64,000 nucleotides of DNA from Burkholderia sp. OK233 (GTDB taxonomy: Bacteria; Pseudomonadota; Gammaproteobacteria; Burkholderiales; Burkholderiaceae). This document shows positions 37,691 through 46,378 of the stretch, piece after piece. A program made the position numbers and the translations under genes. The notes below the pieces were generated by a model. That model was not told where the DNA came from. It saw only the letters and a list, made by a program, of their open reading frames with translations, and did no database searches. The DNA lies in NCBI RefSeq assembly GCF_900230185.1, contig NZ_OCSR01000002.1, positions 2,666,001-2,730,000 on the forward strand. Reading direction: 5' to 3'. Numbering within the stretch: position 1 is the first letter of the stretch; each line of letters opens with the position of its first letter.

Positions 37691-38932
37691 GTGGTGAAGA
37701 TTGATCCAGACCGGTTGTTGACCGATCTCAAACAATTGCGCAGCTTTGGCGCCAGAGGTGTGGGCGTCGTGCGACTGGCGCTTTCGCCGGTGGATCTTGC
37801 GTCGCGCCATTGGCTGGCTGGGCGCATGGCGGAGGCCGGGCTCGATGCCGTTATCGACGGCGTGGGCACCGTGTTCGGCCGCTCGCGCAAAAGCGGACCC
37901 GCGCTCGTGATCGGCTCGCATACGGACACGCAACCCACCGGCGGCTGGCTCGACGGCGCGATGGGCGTCATCTATGGATTGGAGATCGCTCGCGCGCTGG
38001 CTGAAAACGACGCGACGAGCCATCTCGCGGTGGACGTGGCGTCGTGGATCGACGAAGAGGGGACCTTTTCCGGTTTGCTCGGCAGCCGCAGCTTCGTCGG
38101 CGATCCCGTCGAGGAGTCGATCCGGAGCGCAACGAACCGTGAAGGGCAGCGCCTTCAGGACGTGCTCGAAGCCGCCGGTCTTGCCGGGTTGCCACGGGCC
38201 CGCTTCGAGCAAGGCCGGCATGTTGCATACCTCGAGCCGCATATCGAGCAGGGCGGCCGGTTGGAAGCGATCGGGAAATCCATCGGCGTCGTCACCACGA
38301 TCGTCGGGCTTCGCGAGCTGCGGCTGCGTTTCACGGGACAGCGTAATCATGCAGGCACCACGCCCATGTCGATCCGGCGCGACGCCGGCGCGGTGTTGGT
38401 CGCTTTTATCGCACGGATGAACGACGCGTTCGCGCAACTCGCGGACGCCGACACCGTATGGACAGTGGGACGCATCGATCTCGATCCCGGCTCGCTCAGC
38501 GTCGTGCCGGGGCAGGCCGACATGTATCTGCAATTTCGCGATGCGAACGCCGCGCGCCTGCAGGCGATGGAAGAGACAGTCGCGGCGCTCGTGCGGGACT
38601 TCAATGCGCAAGGTCCCGCGGGCGTGGAGCTGACGACCGTCGATGAACCCATGGAGCCGGTGACAATGGATTCGGCGCTCGCGGAACATCTCGCGAGTGC
38701 CGCCGAGGCCGTGGCGCCCGGACAATGGCTGCGGATGCCGAGCGGCGCCGCACACGACGCTCAGGTCATCGCCCGCTGCATGCCGGCCTGCATGATGTTC
38801 GTGCCGAGCATCGGCGGCGTGAGCCATGACTTTATCGAGGATACGGCTGAGGAGCATATCGTGCTCGGCTGTCAGGTGGCAGCCACTGCGGCGGCCGCTA
38901 TGCTGCAGGCGCAGCGGGCGAGGCGATCGTGA
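37691..38932 (+). CDS. M20-family Zn amidohydrolase (N-carbamoyl-amino-acid type)
   Basis: A 413-residue di-zinc hydrolase of the allantoate amidohydrolase / N-carbamoyl-L-amino-acid hydrolase / beta-ureidopropionase group. Metal ligands visible: His77 (GSHTDTQPTGG), Asp88 (WLDGAMG), Glu122-Glu123 (IDEEG), His183 (EPHIEQGG) and His near GGVSHDF. The dimerisation domain carries GQRNHAGTTPMSIRRDA. Start is GTG 37691, seven bases after AGGAGA. It overlaps the GNAT gene by one base (TGATG), so the two are one operon, perhaps for use of N-carbamoyl or ureide compounds. Confidence 0.92.
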   Translation: MVKIDPDRLLTDLKQLRSFGARGVGVVRLALSPVDLASRHWLAGRMAEAGLDAVIDGVGTVFGRSRKSGPALVIGSHTDTQPTGGWLDGAMGVIYGLEIARALAENDATSHLAVDVASWIDEEGTFSGLLGSRSFVGDPVEESIRSATNREGQRLQDVLEAAGLAGLPRARFEQGRHVAYLEPHIEQGGRLEAIGKSIGVVTTIVGLRELRLRFTGQRNHAGTTPMSIRRDAGAVLVAFIARMNDAFAQLADADTVWTVGRIDLDPGSLSVVPGQADMYLQFRDANAARLQAMEETVAALVRDFNAQGPAGVELTTVDEPMEPVTMDSALAEHLASAAEAVAPGQWLRMPSGAAHDAQVIARCMPACMMFVPSIGGVSHDFIEDTAEEHIVLGCQVAATAAAAMLQAQRARRS

Positions 38933-39807
38933 TGACCCCGGACGAGCAACGTGATTTTATCGTGCGCACCATGTCCGCCGACGACGTGGCGTTGTCGGTC
39001 GAATGGGCTGCGGCGGAGGGATGGAACCCCGGCCTGCACGATGCCGAATGCTTTCGCGCCGGGGACCCTAACGGTTTTTTCATCGGAGAGTGGCGCAGCG
39101 AACCGGTTGCCTGCATTTCCGCGATCGCTTACGGCGAGCATTTCGGCTTTATCGGTCTATATATCGTGAAGCCGGCGTTTCGCGGCAGAGGCTTCGGTAT
39201 GCGCCTCTGGCAGCACGGCATGGACTATCTGGGTAACCGCAATGTCGGATTGGACGGTGTCGTCGCTCAGCAGGCGAATTACAGAAAGTCCGGCTTTCGG
39301 CTTGCGTATCGCAACATTCGCTTTCAGGGTGTCGTTCATGCCTTTGCCCAAGCCGCGACGGGTTCGAACATCTGTTCGACCATTTTGAATGCGTCGGCGC
39401 TGCCGTTCGAGCGACTGCTTGACTACGATCGTCAGTGCTTTCCCGCCATGCGTGAGCGTTTTCTCGCGACATGGCTCGACCAACGTGACGCCACGGCACT
39501 GGCCGCCGTTCGTGACGGTCAGGTTGCAGGCTACGGCGTACTGCGTCGTTGCAGAACGGGATGCAAGATCGGTCCGCTCTTCGCCGATAGCGACGAGATC
39601 GCGAGCGATCTGTTCGATGCGTTGGTGGCGCGCATGCCGGGCGAGGTCATCGTCCTCGATGTGCCGGAGACTAATCCCGCTGCCGTCGCGCTGGCGGAGC
39701 GGCATGGCATGACAAGCGTCTTTGAAACCGCGCGGATGTATACGCAGGTCCCGCCCGCTATTCAAATCGAACACGTGTTTGGCGTGACGTCATTCGAACT
39801 CGGGTGA
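38932..39807 (+). CDS. GNAT-family N-acetyltransferase, two-domain
   Basis: A 291-residue protein with an N-terminal GNAT domain (about 10-140; IGLYIVKPAFRGRGFGMRLWQHGM holds the acetyl-CoA pyrophosphate loop R/Q-x-x-G-x-G/A) and a second C-terminal acetyltransferase-like domain (about 165-280) like that in YitH-type proteins. Start ATG 38932 overlaps the amidohydrolase stop. Coupling with the amidohydrolase suggests it acetylates the amine or amino acid released, or detoxifies it; inference only. Confidence 0.88.
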   Translation: MTPDEQRDFIVRTMSADDVALSVEWAAAEGWNPGLHDAECFRAGDPNGFFIGEWRSEPVACISAIAYGEHFGFIGLYIVKPAFRGRGFGMRLWQHGMDYLGNRNVGLDGVVAQQANYRKSGFRLAYRNIRFQGVVHAFAQAATGSNICSTILNASALPFERLLDYDRQCFPAMRERFLATWLDQRDATALAAVRDGQVAGYGVLRRCRTGCKIGPLFADSDEIASDLFDALVARMPGEVIVLDVPETNPAAVALAERHGMTSVFETARMYTQVPPAIQIEHVFGVTSFELG

Positions 39808-39837
39808 TCGGAGCACACGTCGGGGCCTTTGCGTGCG

Positions 39838-39876
39838 TTGCCGTCTGGGGTGCGTCTTATGAACCGCAGACGGCAA
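39838..39876. terminator. Hairpin between convergent genes
   Basis: Perfect 10-bp arms TTGCCGTCTG and CAGACGGCAA with a 19-nt loop, between the ends of the GNAT gene and the next, convergent gene. Suited to act in both directions. Confidence 0.65.
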
Positions 39877-39903
39877 GTACATCGTTTGATACGAGCGTAT
39901 GCG

Positions 39904-40209
39904 CTACTTCCATTTTGAGCCGAGATTCTCCAGTCCGGCTTTCATGAGGTCCTGCGGCAACATGACGACGCGTAGCTCGCAATCGGCGTTGAACTTCAGA
40001 AAAAATGGTTCTGCGAGTGCGGGAATTCCCGATGGATCGTCGAGGTTCACGATGAGTATCGCGCCACGTGTTCCGTTCTGCTCGGTGAAGTAGGCGGCTT
40101 CCGGTTTTATGTCTTCAAGTATTCGTCCTATCACCTCCCCGGCAGTGCCGTCGCGCACTAGCGCGTTGAACGGTTCGTGCGGAATACGTACGTTGAGTAG
40201 CATGCGCAT
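39904..40209 (-). CDS. Conserved hypothetical small protein
   Basis: A 101-residue protein starting MRMLLNVRIPHEPFNALVRDG. It reads as a compact alpha/beta fold with LNVRIPHEPFN strand, AGEVIGRILEDIKPEAAYFTE helix, and RGAILIVNL strand; such ferredoxin-like small proteins bind or modify small ligands, but no family name is certain. ATG 40209 follows AGGAGG by five bases, an unusually strong site. It stands alone downstream of arsH, with 94 bp between. Confidence 0.7.
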   Translation of the reverse strand: MRMLLNVRIPHEPFNALVRDGTAGEVIGRILEDIKPEAAYFTEQNGTRGAILIVNLDDPSGIPALAEPFFLKFNADCELRVVMLPQDLMKAGLENLGSKWK

Positions 40210-40303
40210 GTCATCCTCCTGGTTGATGCCCAAAGGGCATCTTAAGAATAGGAGCTTTATGCGCTGTGAGCGCCAGGGTTAGCACTGCCGAGTGCCACTG
40301 CCG

Positions 40304-41068
40304 TCATTCTGTTTCGCTGTCGTCGGTGTCGGCATTGGCGCTCGCTGCTTCATGAATCATCGCGTTGGCCGCCAATGCGCTCGCCAGTTCCGGATGCGCT
40401 TCCTTGCGTTCGCTGTAGCGATCGGTCAGGTAGTCCGAACGGTCGCGCACGAGCAACGTGAACTTGTACAACTCCTCCATCACGTCAACGACGCGATCGT
40501 AGTAGGCGGAGGGTTTCATCCGGCCGTCGGCGTCGAACTCCTGATACGCCTTCGCCACCGACGACTGATTGGGGATCGTCACCATCCGCATCCACCGGCC
40601 CAACACACGTAACGCGTTGACGGCGTTGAACGATTGCGAACCGCCGCATACCTGCATCACCGCGAGCGTGCGTCCTTGCGTGGGCCGCACGCCACCGCTT
40701 TCGAGCGGTAGCCAGTCGATCTGATTCTTGAACACCGCCGTGAGCGTACCGTGACGCTCCGGGCTGCACCATACCTGTCCCTCCGACCATTCCGACAGTT
40801 TGCGTAGTTCGACGACCTTCGGATGATCGGCCGCTACGCTGTCCGTGATCGGCAGGCCGTGCGGATCGAAGATGCGTGTTTCAGCGCCGAATTGGCGCAG
40901 GATGCGTTCGGCTTCGAGAGTGAGCAGTTTGCTGAACGAAGTGGGACGCAACGACCCGTACAGCAGCAGAATTCGCGGGGCGTGCTGCGAAACCGCGTGC
41001 GGTTCGAGTTTTTGCAGATCCGGTGCGTGGAAATGTGGGGCACTGACGTTAGGCAGATTCCCGGACAT
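40304..41068 (-). CDS. arsH: ArsH, NADPH-dependent FMN reductase
   Basis: A 254-residue flavoprotein. RILLLYGSLRPTSFSKLL is the FMN-binding loop and PERHGTLTAVFKNQIDWLPL is diagnostic of ArsH. ArsH oxidises trivalent methylated or aromatic arsenicals to less toxic pentavalent forms. ATG 41068 overlaps the arsC stop by one base (TGATG). Last gene of the arsR-acr3-arsC-arsH operon. Confidence 0.95.
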   Translation of the reverse strand: MSGNLPNVSAPHFHAPDLQKLEPHAVSQHAPRILLLYGSLRPTSFSKLLTLEAERILRQFGAETRIFDPHGLPITDSVAADHPKVVELRKLSEWSEGQVWCSPERHGTLTAVFKNQIDWLPLESGGVRPTQGRTLAVMQVCGGSQSFNAVNALRVLGRWMRMVTIPNQSSVAKAYQEFDADGRMKPSAYYDRVVDVMEELYKFTLLVRDRSDYLTDRYSERKEAHPELASALAANAMIHEAASANADTDDSETE

Positions 41069-41490
41069 CAACGAACCCTCCGCCCCGCGCTGTCGATCAC
41101 ATGCTCACCGTCCTCTTTGATAAACGCCCCCTGTTGCGCTGCGGGCAGGATATCGAGAACAACCTCGGACGGTCTGCACAGACGCACGCCGAGCGGGGTC
41201 ACCACAATGGGGCGATTGATGAGGACCGGATGCGCCAGCATCGCATCGAGCAATTGCTCATCGCTCAAGGACGCCTCCGCGAGGCCGAGTTCGGCATACG
41301 GCGTGCCTTTTTCGCGCAGCGTGGCGCGCACGGTGAGCCCGGCGCGTTCGATCAGGTCCTTCAGCGTGGCCCGATCGGGTGGGTTCTTCAGATACTCGAT
41401 GACCTCCGGCTCGATGCCGGCATTGCGAATCATTGCGAGCGTATTGCGCGAGGTGCCGCAATCCGGATTGTGATAGATCGTAACGCTCAT
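41068..41490 (-). CDS. arsC: Arsenate reductase, glutaredoxin-dependent
   Basis: A 140-residue ArsC of the E. coli plasmid R773 type. Catalytic Cys11 is in NPDCGTSRNT; the arginines that bind arsenate lie in TVRATLREKG and INRPIVVTPLGVRLCRPSE. It reduces arsenate to arsenite with glutathione and glutaredoxin, feeding the Acr3 pump encoded just upstream (12-bp gap). Confidence 0.96.
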   Translation of the reverse strand: MSVTIYHNPDCGTSRNTLAMIRNAGIEPEVIEYLKNPPDRATLKDLIERAGLTVRATLREKGTPYAELGLAEASLSDEQLLDAMLAHPVLINRPIVVTPLGVRLCRPSEVVLDILPAAQQGAFIKEDGEHVIDSAGRRVR

Positions 41491-41502
41491 ACAGGTTGTC
41501 CT

Positions 41503-42573
41503 TTAACGCTGTGTTTTCGCCTCGTACCAGTGCTGCGAACGATTGACGACGCCGACCACTAACAGCATCACCGGCACTTCGATCAGCACGCCGACCACGG
41601 TGGCAAGCGCCGCGCCCGAATGAAATCCAAACAGGCTGATCGCCGTGGCCACCGCAAGCTCGAAGAAATTGCTTGCGCCGATCAGACTCGACGGACCTGC
41701 GACGCAATGAGCGACGCCAAGCCGGCGATTCAGCAGATAGGCGAGGCCGGAATTGAAGAACACCTGAATCAGAATCGGCACCGCGAGCATCGCGATGACC
41801 AGTGGTTCCTTGACTATTGCCTGCCCCTGAAAGGCGAACAGCAATACGAGGGTTGCCAGTAACGCGCTGATCGAATAGGGCGCGAGATGTGCGACTGCCT
41901 GCTGGAAATACGCATCGCCCCTGGCGAGCAGATGGCGGCGCAGAAATTGGGCGAGGATGACGGGGATGACGATGTACAAGCCGACCGAAACGATCAGCGT
42001 GTCCCATGGCACCGAAATCGCCGACAAACCCAGCAGGAGGGCGACGAGCGGCGCGAATGCCACGATCATGATGGAGTCGTTGAGCGCCACTTGCGATAGC
42101 GTGAAATACGGGTCGCCCTTGCAGAGTTGCGACCAGACAAACACCATCGCCGTGCAGGGCGCAGCGGCAAGCAGAATGAGACCGGCGATATAGCTGTCGA
42201 GCTGATCCGCAGGAAGCCATCGTGCGAACACGTGCCGAATGAAAATCCAGCCGAGCAACGCCATCGAAAACGGTTTGACGAACCAGTTTACAAACAAGGT
42301 CACGCCGATACCACGCCACTGGCTTTTCACCTGCGTCATCGCGGCAAAATCGATCTTGACCAGCATCGGAATGATCATCGCCCAGATCAGCACGCCAACT
42401 GGCAGATTGACCTGCGCAACTTCCATGCGGCCGATCGCCTGAAAGAATTGCGGAAGCAGTTGCCCGACCAGGATGCCGCATACGATGCACAGCGCCACCC
42501 AGACGGTCAGATAGCGCTCGAAGAATCCAATCGCCGGCCGTGCGCCGCGCGCCATTGAGTTGGCGGTGCTCAT
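41503..42573 (-). CDS. acr3: Arsenite efflux permease, Acr3 type
   Basis: A 356-residue permease of the Acr3 (bile/arsenite/riboflavin transporter) family with about ten helices. Key segments: IWAMIIPMLVKIDFA, LILLAAAPCTAMVFVWS with the essential Cys, and GASNFFELAVATAI with the conserved Glu. It exports arsenite using the membrane potential. The name arsB is often given to this gene, but it is not the ArsB family. ATG 42573 overlaps arsR by 4 bp. Confidence 0.95.
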   Translation of the reverse strand: MSTANSMARGARPAIGFFERYLTVWVALCIVCGILVGQLLPQFFQAIGRMEVAQVNLPVGVLIWAMIIPMLVKIDFAAMTQVKSQWRGIGVTLFVNWFVKPFSMALLGWIFIRHVFARWLPADQLDSYIAGLILLAAAPCTAMVFVWSQLCKGDPYFTLSQVALNDSIMIVAFAPLVALLLGLSAISVPWDTLIVSVGLYIVIPVILAQFLRRHLLARGDAYFQQAVAHLAPYSISALLATLVLLFAFQGQAIVKEPLVIAMLAVPILIQVFFNSGLAYLLNRRLGVAHCVAGPSSLIGASNFFELAVATAISLFGFHSGAALATVVGVLIEVPVMLLVVGVVNRSQHWYEAKTQR

Positions 42574-42896
42574 TTTTTGCAGCAATCGGGGAGGTCGCTC
42601 GCGGCGCATGGTGCGCCGGCGCAGCAGTTTTCGGTCAGGAAGCCGATCAGGCCCGTCATCGCGTCGAAATTCGCCGAATAGATGATGAAGCGCCCGTCCT
42701 GCCGGGGTGTCACCAACTCGGCATGTGACAGGTCTTTGAGGTGGAACGAGAGACTGGATGGGGAAAGCGCTAGCTGCTGCGCGATTTCACCGGCGGCCAT
42801 GCCATCCGGCCCAGCGATGACCAGCAAACGGAAGATCGCCAGCCGCGATTCATGAGCGAGCGCGCCAAGGGCGCGTACAACACGGTTCGAGTCCAT
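42570..42896 (-). CDS. arsR: ArsR-family repressor with C-terminal Cys cluster
   Basis: A 108-residue winged-helix repressor (ALAHESRLAIFRLLV, LSPSSLSFHLKDLSHAELV). It lacks the ELCVCDL arsenite site in the DNA-binding helix of classical ArsR. Instead it has NCCAGAPC and DCCKK at the C-terminus, like the ArsR types that bind arsenite through C-terminal cysteine pairs. It is first in the ars operon; a dyad 28 bp before its start is the likely operator. Confidence 0.93.
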   Translation of the reverse strand: MDSNRVVRALGALAHESRLAIFRLLVIAGPDGMAAGEIAQQLALSPSSLSFHLKDLSHAELVTPRQDGRFIIYSANFDAMTGLIGFLTENCCAGAPCAASDLPDCCKK

Positions 42897-42924
42897 GGCT
42901 GAACGATACGCCGATCGTTTTCAT

Positions 42925-42944
42925 ATTTCAAGTATTGTCGAAAT
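42925..42944. promoter_or_regulatory. Likely ArsR operator
   Basis: Dyad ATTTC-N10-GAAAT in the only AT-rich patch before arsR, 28 bp upstream of its start codon. Size and position fit an ArsR site overlapping the ars promoter. Confidence 0.55.
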
Positions 42945-43056
42945 GATGTGGCCGATGAGCGTATAGGTGAGCGGGACCTGGTTGCATTGGTGAGGTGGTG
43001 CATCAGGCGGCGTTGAACGCCACCTCGTGATGTCACGACCGTTGCATCCAATCCGC

Positions 43057-43737
43057 TCAGTTGCCGAACAGCGAGTGCTGCGTCCCACGGCTTGGCGCCG
43101 GGCGTGCCGGTTTCACAGGCGTTTCCCGGACGACCGTTCCCGAAGTCGCGGTTGAAGCCGCAGCCGTTGTGGTAGCCGCAGCGTCATTCGAATCCGCAGC
43201 CGCTTCCAGCGAAGTCTGCCCTGCTTCAAGTGACAGAAGAAACATCTTGTTCGCCAGTCCGCCGGCAAAGCCGGTCAGGTCGCCAGACGCGCCGATCACG
43301 CGATGACACGGCGCCACGATGGAGATCGGATTTCTGCCGTTCGCCGCGCCCACGGCGCGCACCGCGTTGATGTTTCCGATTTGCGTAGCGATGTCCGAGT
43401 AGCTGCGTGTCTCGCCGAACGGGATCGTCAGGAGCGCCGCCCAAACTTTCTTCTGAAAGTCCGTTCCCTGGAAGTCGAGTTCGAGGTCGAACCGGTCTCT
43501 CGTCCCTGCGAAATATTCGTTCAATTGCCGCTCGGTTTCGATCAGGATCGGGCGGTCATCCGCCTCGACCCTTTCCGGCAGACGCACCCGGTTCGGCTTG
43601 TCGTTTTCCCACAGAATGGCGGCGAGCCGGTTGCCGTTTGCCACGAGTTTCAGTTCGCCGACGGGCGAATTCATTAACTTGTATGCGTATGTCACTTTGC
43701 CTGGTTCCTGACTGGCTGGAGACTGAGATGGCTTCAT
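43057..43737 (-). CDS. ogt: Methylated-DNA--protein-cysteine methyltransferase, long tail
   Basis: A 226-residue O6-alkylguanine-DNA alkyltransferase. Catalytic Cys144 is in ISIVAPCHRVIGASGDLTGF; the HTH region is GETRSYSDIATQIGNINAVRAVGAANGRNP. Typical Ogt ends near residue 172; this one adds about 54 residues of Ala/Thr/Pro-rich low-complexity sequence that ends GTQHSLFGN. QHSLF (220-224) resembles the QLxLF beta-clamp-binding motif. It directly reverses O6-methylguanine and O4-methylthymine damage, being consumed in the reaction. Transcribed alone. Confidence 0.93.
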   Translation of the reverse strand: MKPSQSPASQEPGKVTYAYKLMNSPVGELKLVANGNRLAAILWENDKPNRVRLPERVEADDRPILIETERQLNEYFAGTRDRFDLELDFQGTDFQKKVWAALLTIPFGETRSYSDIATQIGNINAVRAVGAANGRNPISIVAPCHRVIGASGDLTGFAGGLANKMFLLSLEAGQTSLEAAADSNDAAATTTAAASTATSGTVVRETPVKPARPAPSRGTQHSLFGN

Positions 43738-43908
43738 GCGAGGCTGCGAACTCGCTCTGCCATGGCTCCGATACCTGACAGCTTAACCCTCGTCCTCGCC
43801 GAGGTCACGCCGGATCTTGCTATCCAATTCCGCGCGTGGCCCGCGACTCAGTAGAATTGATACCCTCGGCACATCGCTCACCGGCAACCGGAACTCTTCT
43901 CTACGACT

Positions 43909-45279
43909 GTGACAACCACCCTCGAACAACTGCGGGCCGGACAACTGGCGGGTACTCGCCGACTCAAACTGGCGTGCGGGCTGAGCGAATTTCCACGCGA
44001 GATTTTCGATCTGGCCGACACGCTGGAAGTTCTCGATCTATCGGGCAATGTACTATCGAGGCTGCCCGATGATTTGCCACGGCTGAGCAACCTGCGCATC
44101 ATTTTTGCCTCTGACAACCCCTTCAACGAATTGCCGGAAGTCCTCGGGCAGTGTTCGCAACTGAGCATGGTCGGCTTCAAGGCAAACCGCATTCGCACGG
44201 TGTCGGGTCAATCGCTGCCGCCGCTGCTGCGCTGGCTGATCCTCACCGACAACGAGATCGAAGCACTGCCTGCGGAAATCGGTGCCTGCACGCAACTTCA
44301 GAAGTTGATGCTTGCCGGTAACCGGTTGCGCACACTGCCCGAGGAATTGGCGAGCTGCTCGCGGCTCGAACTGCTGCGTCTCGCGGCGAATCGACTCAGC
44401 GAACTGCCTGCGTGGCTGTTGCGCTTGCCACGGCTTTCCTGGCTGGCTTTCGCCGGCAATCCGTTCAGCGAAGCGCTGGAGACGGCAGCACTCACCGATA
44501 CGCCGAGTGCCGATATTCGATGGGATGAATTGAAACTCGAGCAGCAGTTAGGCGAGGGCGCCTCTGGTGTCATTTATCGTGCGGCGCTTCTTACTCGTCG
44601 TGAACAGGCGGGTAGACCTGTGGCCGTCAAGTTGTTCAAAGGTGCGGTCACGAGCGATGGATTGCCAGACTGCGAGATGGCGGCCTGCATTCGTGCCGGC
44701 GATCATCCGAATCTGATTCCGGTGGTGGGCAAGGTGAAGGACCATCCGGCAGGCGCGCATGGACTGGTGATGGAACTGATCGACCCGCAATTCACGAACC
44801 TTGCCGGACCGCCGAGCCTCGAGTCATGCACGCGTGACGTCTACGATGCCGACACGCGCTTCGAGTTGGCCTCGGTGTTACGCATTGCATACGGCATGGC
44901 GTCGGCAGCGTGCCATCTGCATCGGCAAGGTGTGATGCATGGCGATCTGTACGCACACAATATTCTGCACGGTGGGCAGGGTCGCGCGTTGCTGGGCGAT
45001 TTTGGCGCGGCGTCTTTCTATGCGACTGATGATCGAGATTTCCGCTCCGCGCTGCAGCGGCTGGAAGTCAGGGCGTATGGTTGTCTGCTCGAGGAGTTGA
45101 TCGACCGATGCGACTGGCTGGCCGCGGAAGCGAACATTGCAGCGAAGCTGGTCGCGTTGAAAGAGAATTGCGTGAGCGAGGAGATCGGTAACCGGCCGTT
45201 GTTCGACGAAATCGCTGCCGCTTTGCGGCAGCTAACGGGCGCCGGCGATCGGGACACTGCATTGTTCGCGGCGGTTTGA
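43909..45279 (+). CDS. Leucine-rich-repeat protein kinase
   Basis: A 456-residue fusion. Residues 17-190 hold about seven leucine-rich repeats (LEVLDLSGNVLSRLP, LRWLILTDNEIEALP, LQKLMLAGNRLRTLP, LELLRLAANRLSELP). Residues 205-440 are a eukaryotic-like Ser/Thr kinase domain: G-loop GEGASGVIY, VAVK with Lys241, catalytic loop H344-GD-346 with Asn351, and DFG (364-366). The catalytic loop reads HGD where the usual HRD has Arg, so activation-loop control is probably absent. No membrane helix. Start is GTG 43909. Substrate unknown; LRRs usually bind a protein partner. Confidence 0.92.
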   Translation: MTTTLEQLRAGQLAGTRRLKLACGLSEFPREIFDLADTLEVLDLSGNVLSRLPDDLPRLSNLRIIFASDNPFNELPEVLGQCSQLSMVGFKANRIRTVSGQSLPPLLRWLILTDNEIEALPAEIGACTQLQKLMLAGNRLRTLPEELASCSRLELLRLAANRLSELPAWLLRLPRLSWLAFAGNPFSEALETAALTDTPSADIRWDELKLEQQLGEGASGVIYRAALLTRREQAGRPVAVKLFKGAVTSDGLPDCEMAACIRAGDHPNLIPVVGKVKDHPAGAHGLVMELIDPQFTNLAGPPSLESCTRDVYDADTRFELASVLRIAYGMASAACHLHRQGVMHGDLYAHNILHGGQGRALLGDFGAASFYATDDRDFRSALQRLEVRAYGCLLEELIDRCDWLAAEANIAAKLVALKENCVSEEIGNRPLFDEIAAALRQLTGAGDRDTALFAAV

Positions 45280-45341
45280 TCCGTCGTCTGTGTGAACGCA
45301 ATGCAAGCTTTTCGTCCGTGTGGTCCAAGGAGAGAAAATCA

Positions 45342-46304
45342 ATGACACAGAGGATGCGCCGCCGCGTGCTGGTTGCCGGCACGCTTGCTGCGGCAGGCCT
45401 GACAGGTGCGGCTCGTGTCGATGCCATGGAGGGCGGGAAACTGAAGATCGCCCTCGTGTTGAAGGCAATGACTGATCCGTTCACCGTCGCTATGGCGAAC
45501 GCTGCGCAGAACTATCAAAAGCACTTTGCGCCGCAGTTCGGCTTGACCATTCGCGGAACGGCAACGGAGCACGACACTGCCGCGCAGATCCGGATGGTGG
45601 ACGAATTGATCAAAGCGAGGATGAACGCGATCGTCATCGCGCCGACTGACTCGAAGGCGCTGACGGCGATCGTGGCGCGGGGGATCAAGGCCGGCATCAT
45701 CATGGTCACTATCGATAACCCGCTCGATGACGCCTCGCAGGATGCCGCCCACATCTCCGTGCCGTTCGTCGGCCCGAATAATCGTAACGGTGCGAAGCAG
45801 GTGGGCGATTATCTTGCGGGGCGGCTCAAGGCGGGCGATCAGGTCGGGATCATCGAAGGCATTTCCGCCGACCGCAATGCGCAGCAACGCACGGCCGGCA
45901 GCAAGGACGCAATGAACGCGGCCGGCATGAAGATCGTCGCCATACAGGCAGGCGACTGGGACTATGGGAAAGGACGGGACGCTGCATCGAAGATGTTGGG
46001 TGACTATCCGCAGATCCGTGCGTTGATGTGCGGTAACGACAACATGGCGATGGGGGCAGTGGATGCCGTTCGCGATGCGGGGAGAACCGGCGGCGTCTAT
46101 ATCACCGGGTATAACGACAGCGACGCGATCAAGCCGCTGCTCGCCGACGGTCGCGTGCTCGCGACGATGAATCAGTTTGCCGATCGGCAAGCTGTGTTCG
46201 GCGTCGACGTGGCATTGAAGGCGGTCACTGAACATAGAAAGCAGAGTGACTTGTCGCGGATCATTGAAACGCCGCTGCAACTGGTGACTGGTGTAAGTCA
46301 CTGA
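45342..46304 (+). CDS. Orphan ribose-type ABC substrate-binding protein
   Basis: A 320-residue periplasmic sugar-binding protein (PBP type I). The N-terminus MTQRMRRRVLVAGTLAAAGL is a signal that may be Tat-like (RRRVLVAG). Body: KIALVLKAMTDPFTVAMANAA, AIVIAPTDSKAL, GIIEGISADRNAQQRTAGSKDAM, MCGNDNMAMGAVDA and ITGYNDSDAIKPLL. AAGGAGAG precedes ATG 45342. No permease or ATPase gene is beside it, so it may serve a distant transporter or a sensor. It is 62 bp after the LRR-kinase gene in the same direction. Confidence 0.9.
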   Translation: MTQRMRRRVLVAGTLAAAGLTGAARVDAMEGGKLKIALVLKAMTDPFTVAMANAAQNYQKHFAPQFGLTIRGTATEHDTAAQIRMVDELIKARMNAIVIAPTDSKALTAIVARGIKAGIIMVTIDNPLDDASQDAAHISVPFVGPNNRNGAKQVGDYLAGRLKAGDQVGIIEGISADRNAQQRTAGSKDAMNAAGMKIVAIQAGDWDYGKGRDAASKMLGDYPQIRALMCGNDNMAMGAVDAVRDAGRTGGVYITGYNDSDAIKPLLADGRVLATMNQFADRQAVFGVDVALKAVTEHRKQSDLSRIIETPLQLVTGVSH

Positions 46305-46378
46305 GGTAAAAAATCTATTGCCTGCCGCCCCGTGACGCCTGTGCTGCGAATCTCACGGACACGCCGCCGATGCGCTGC

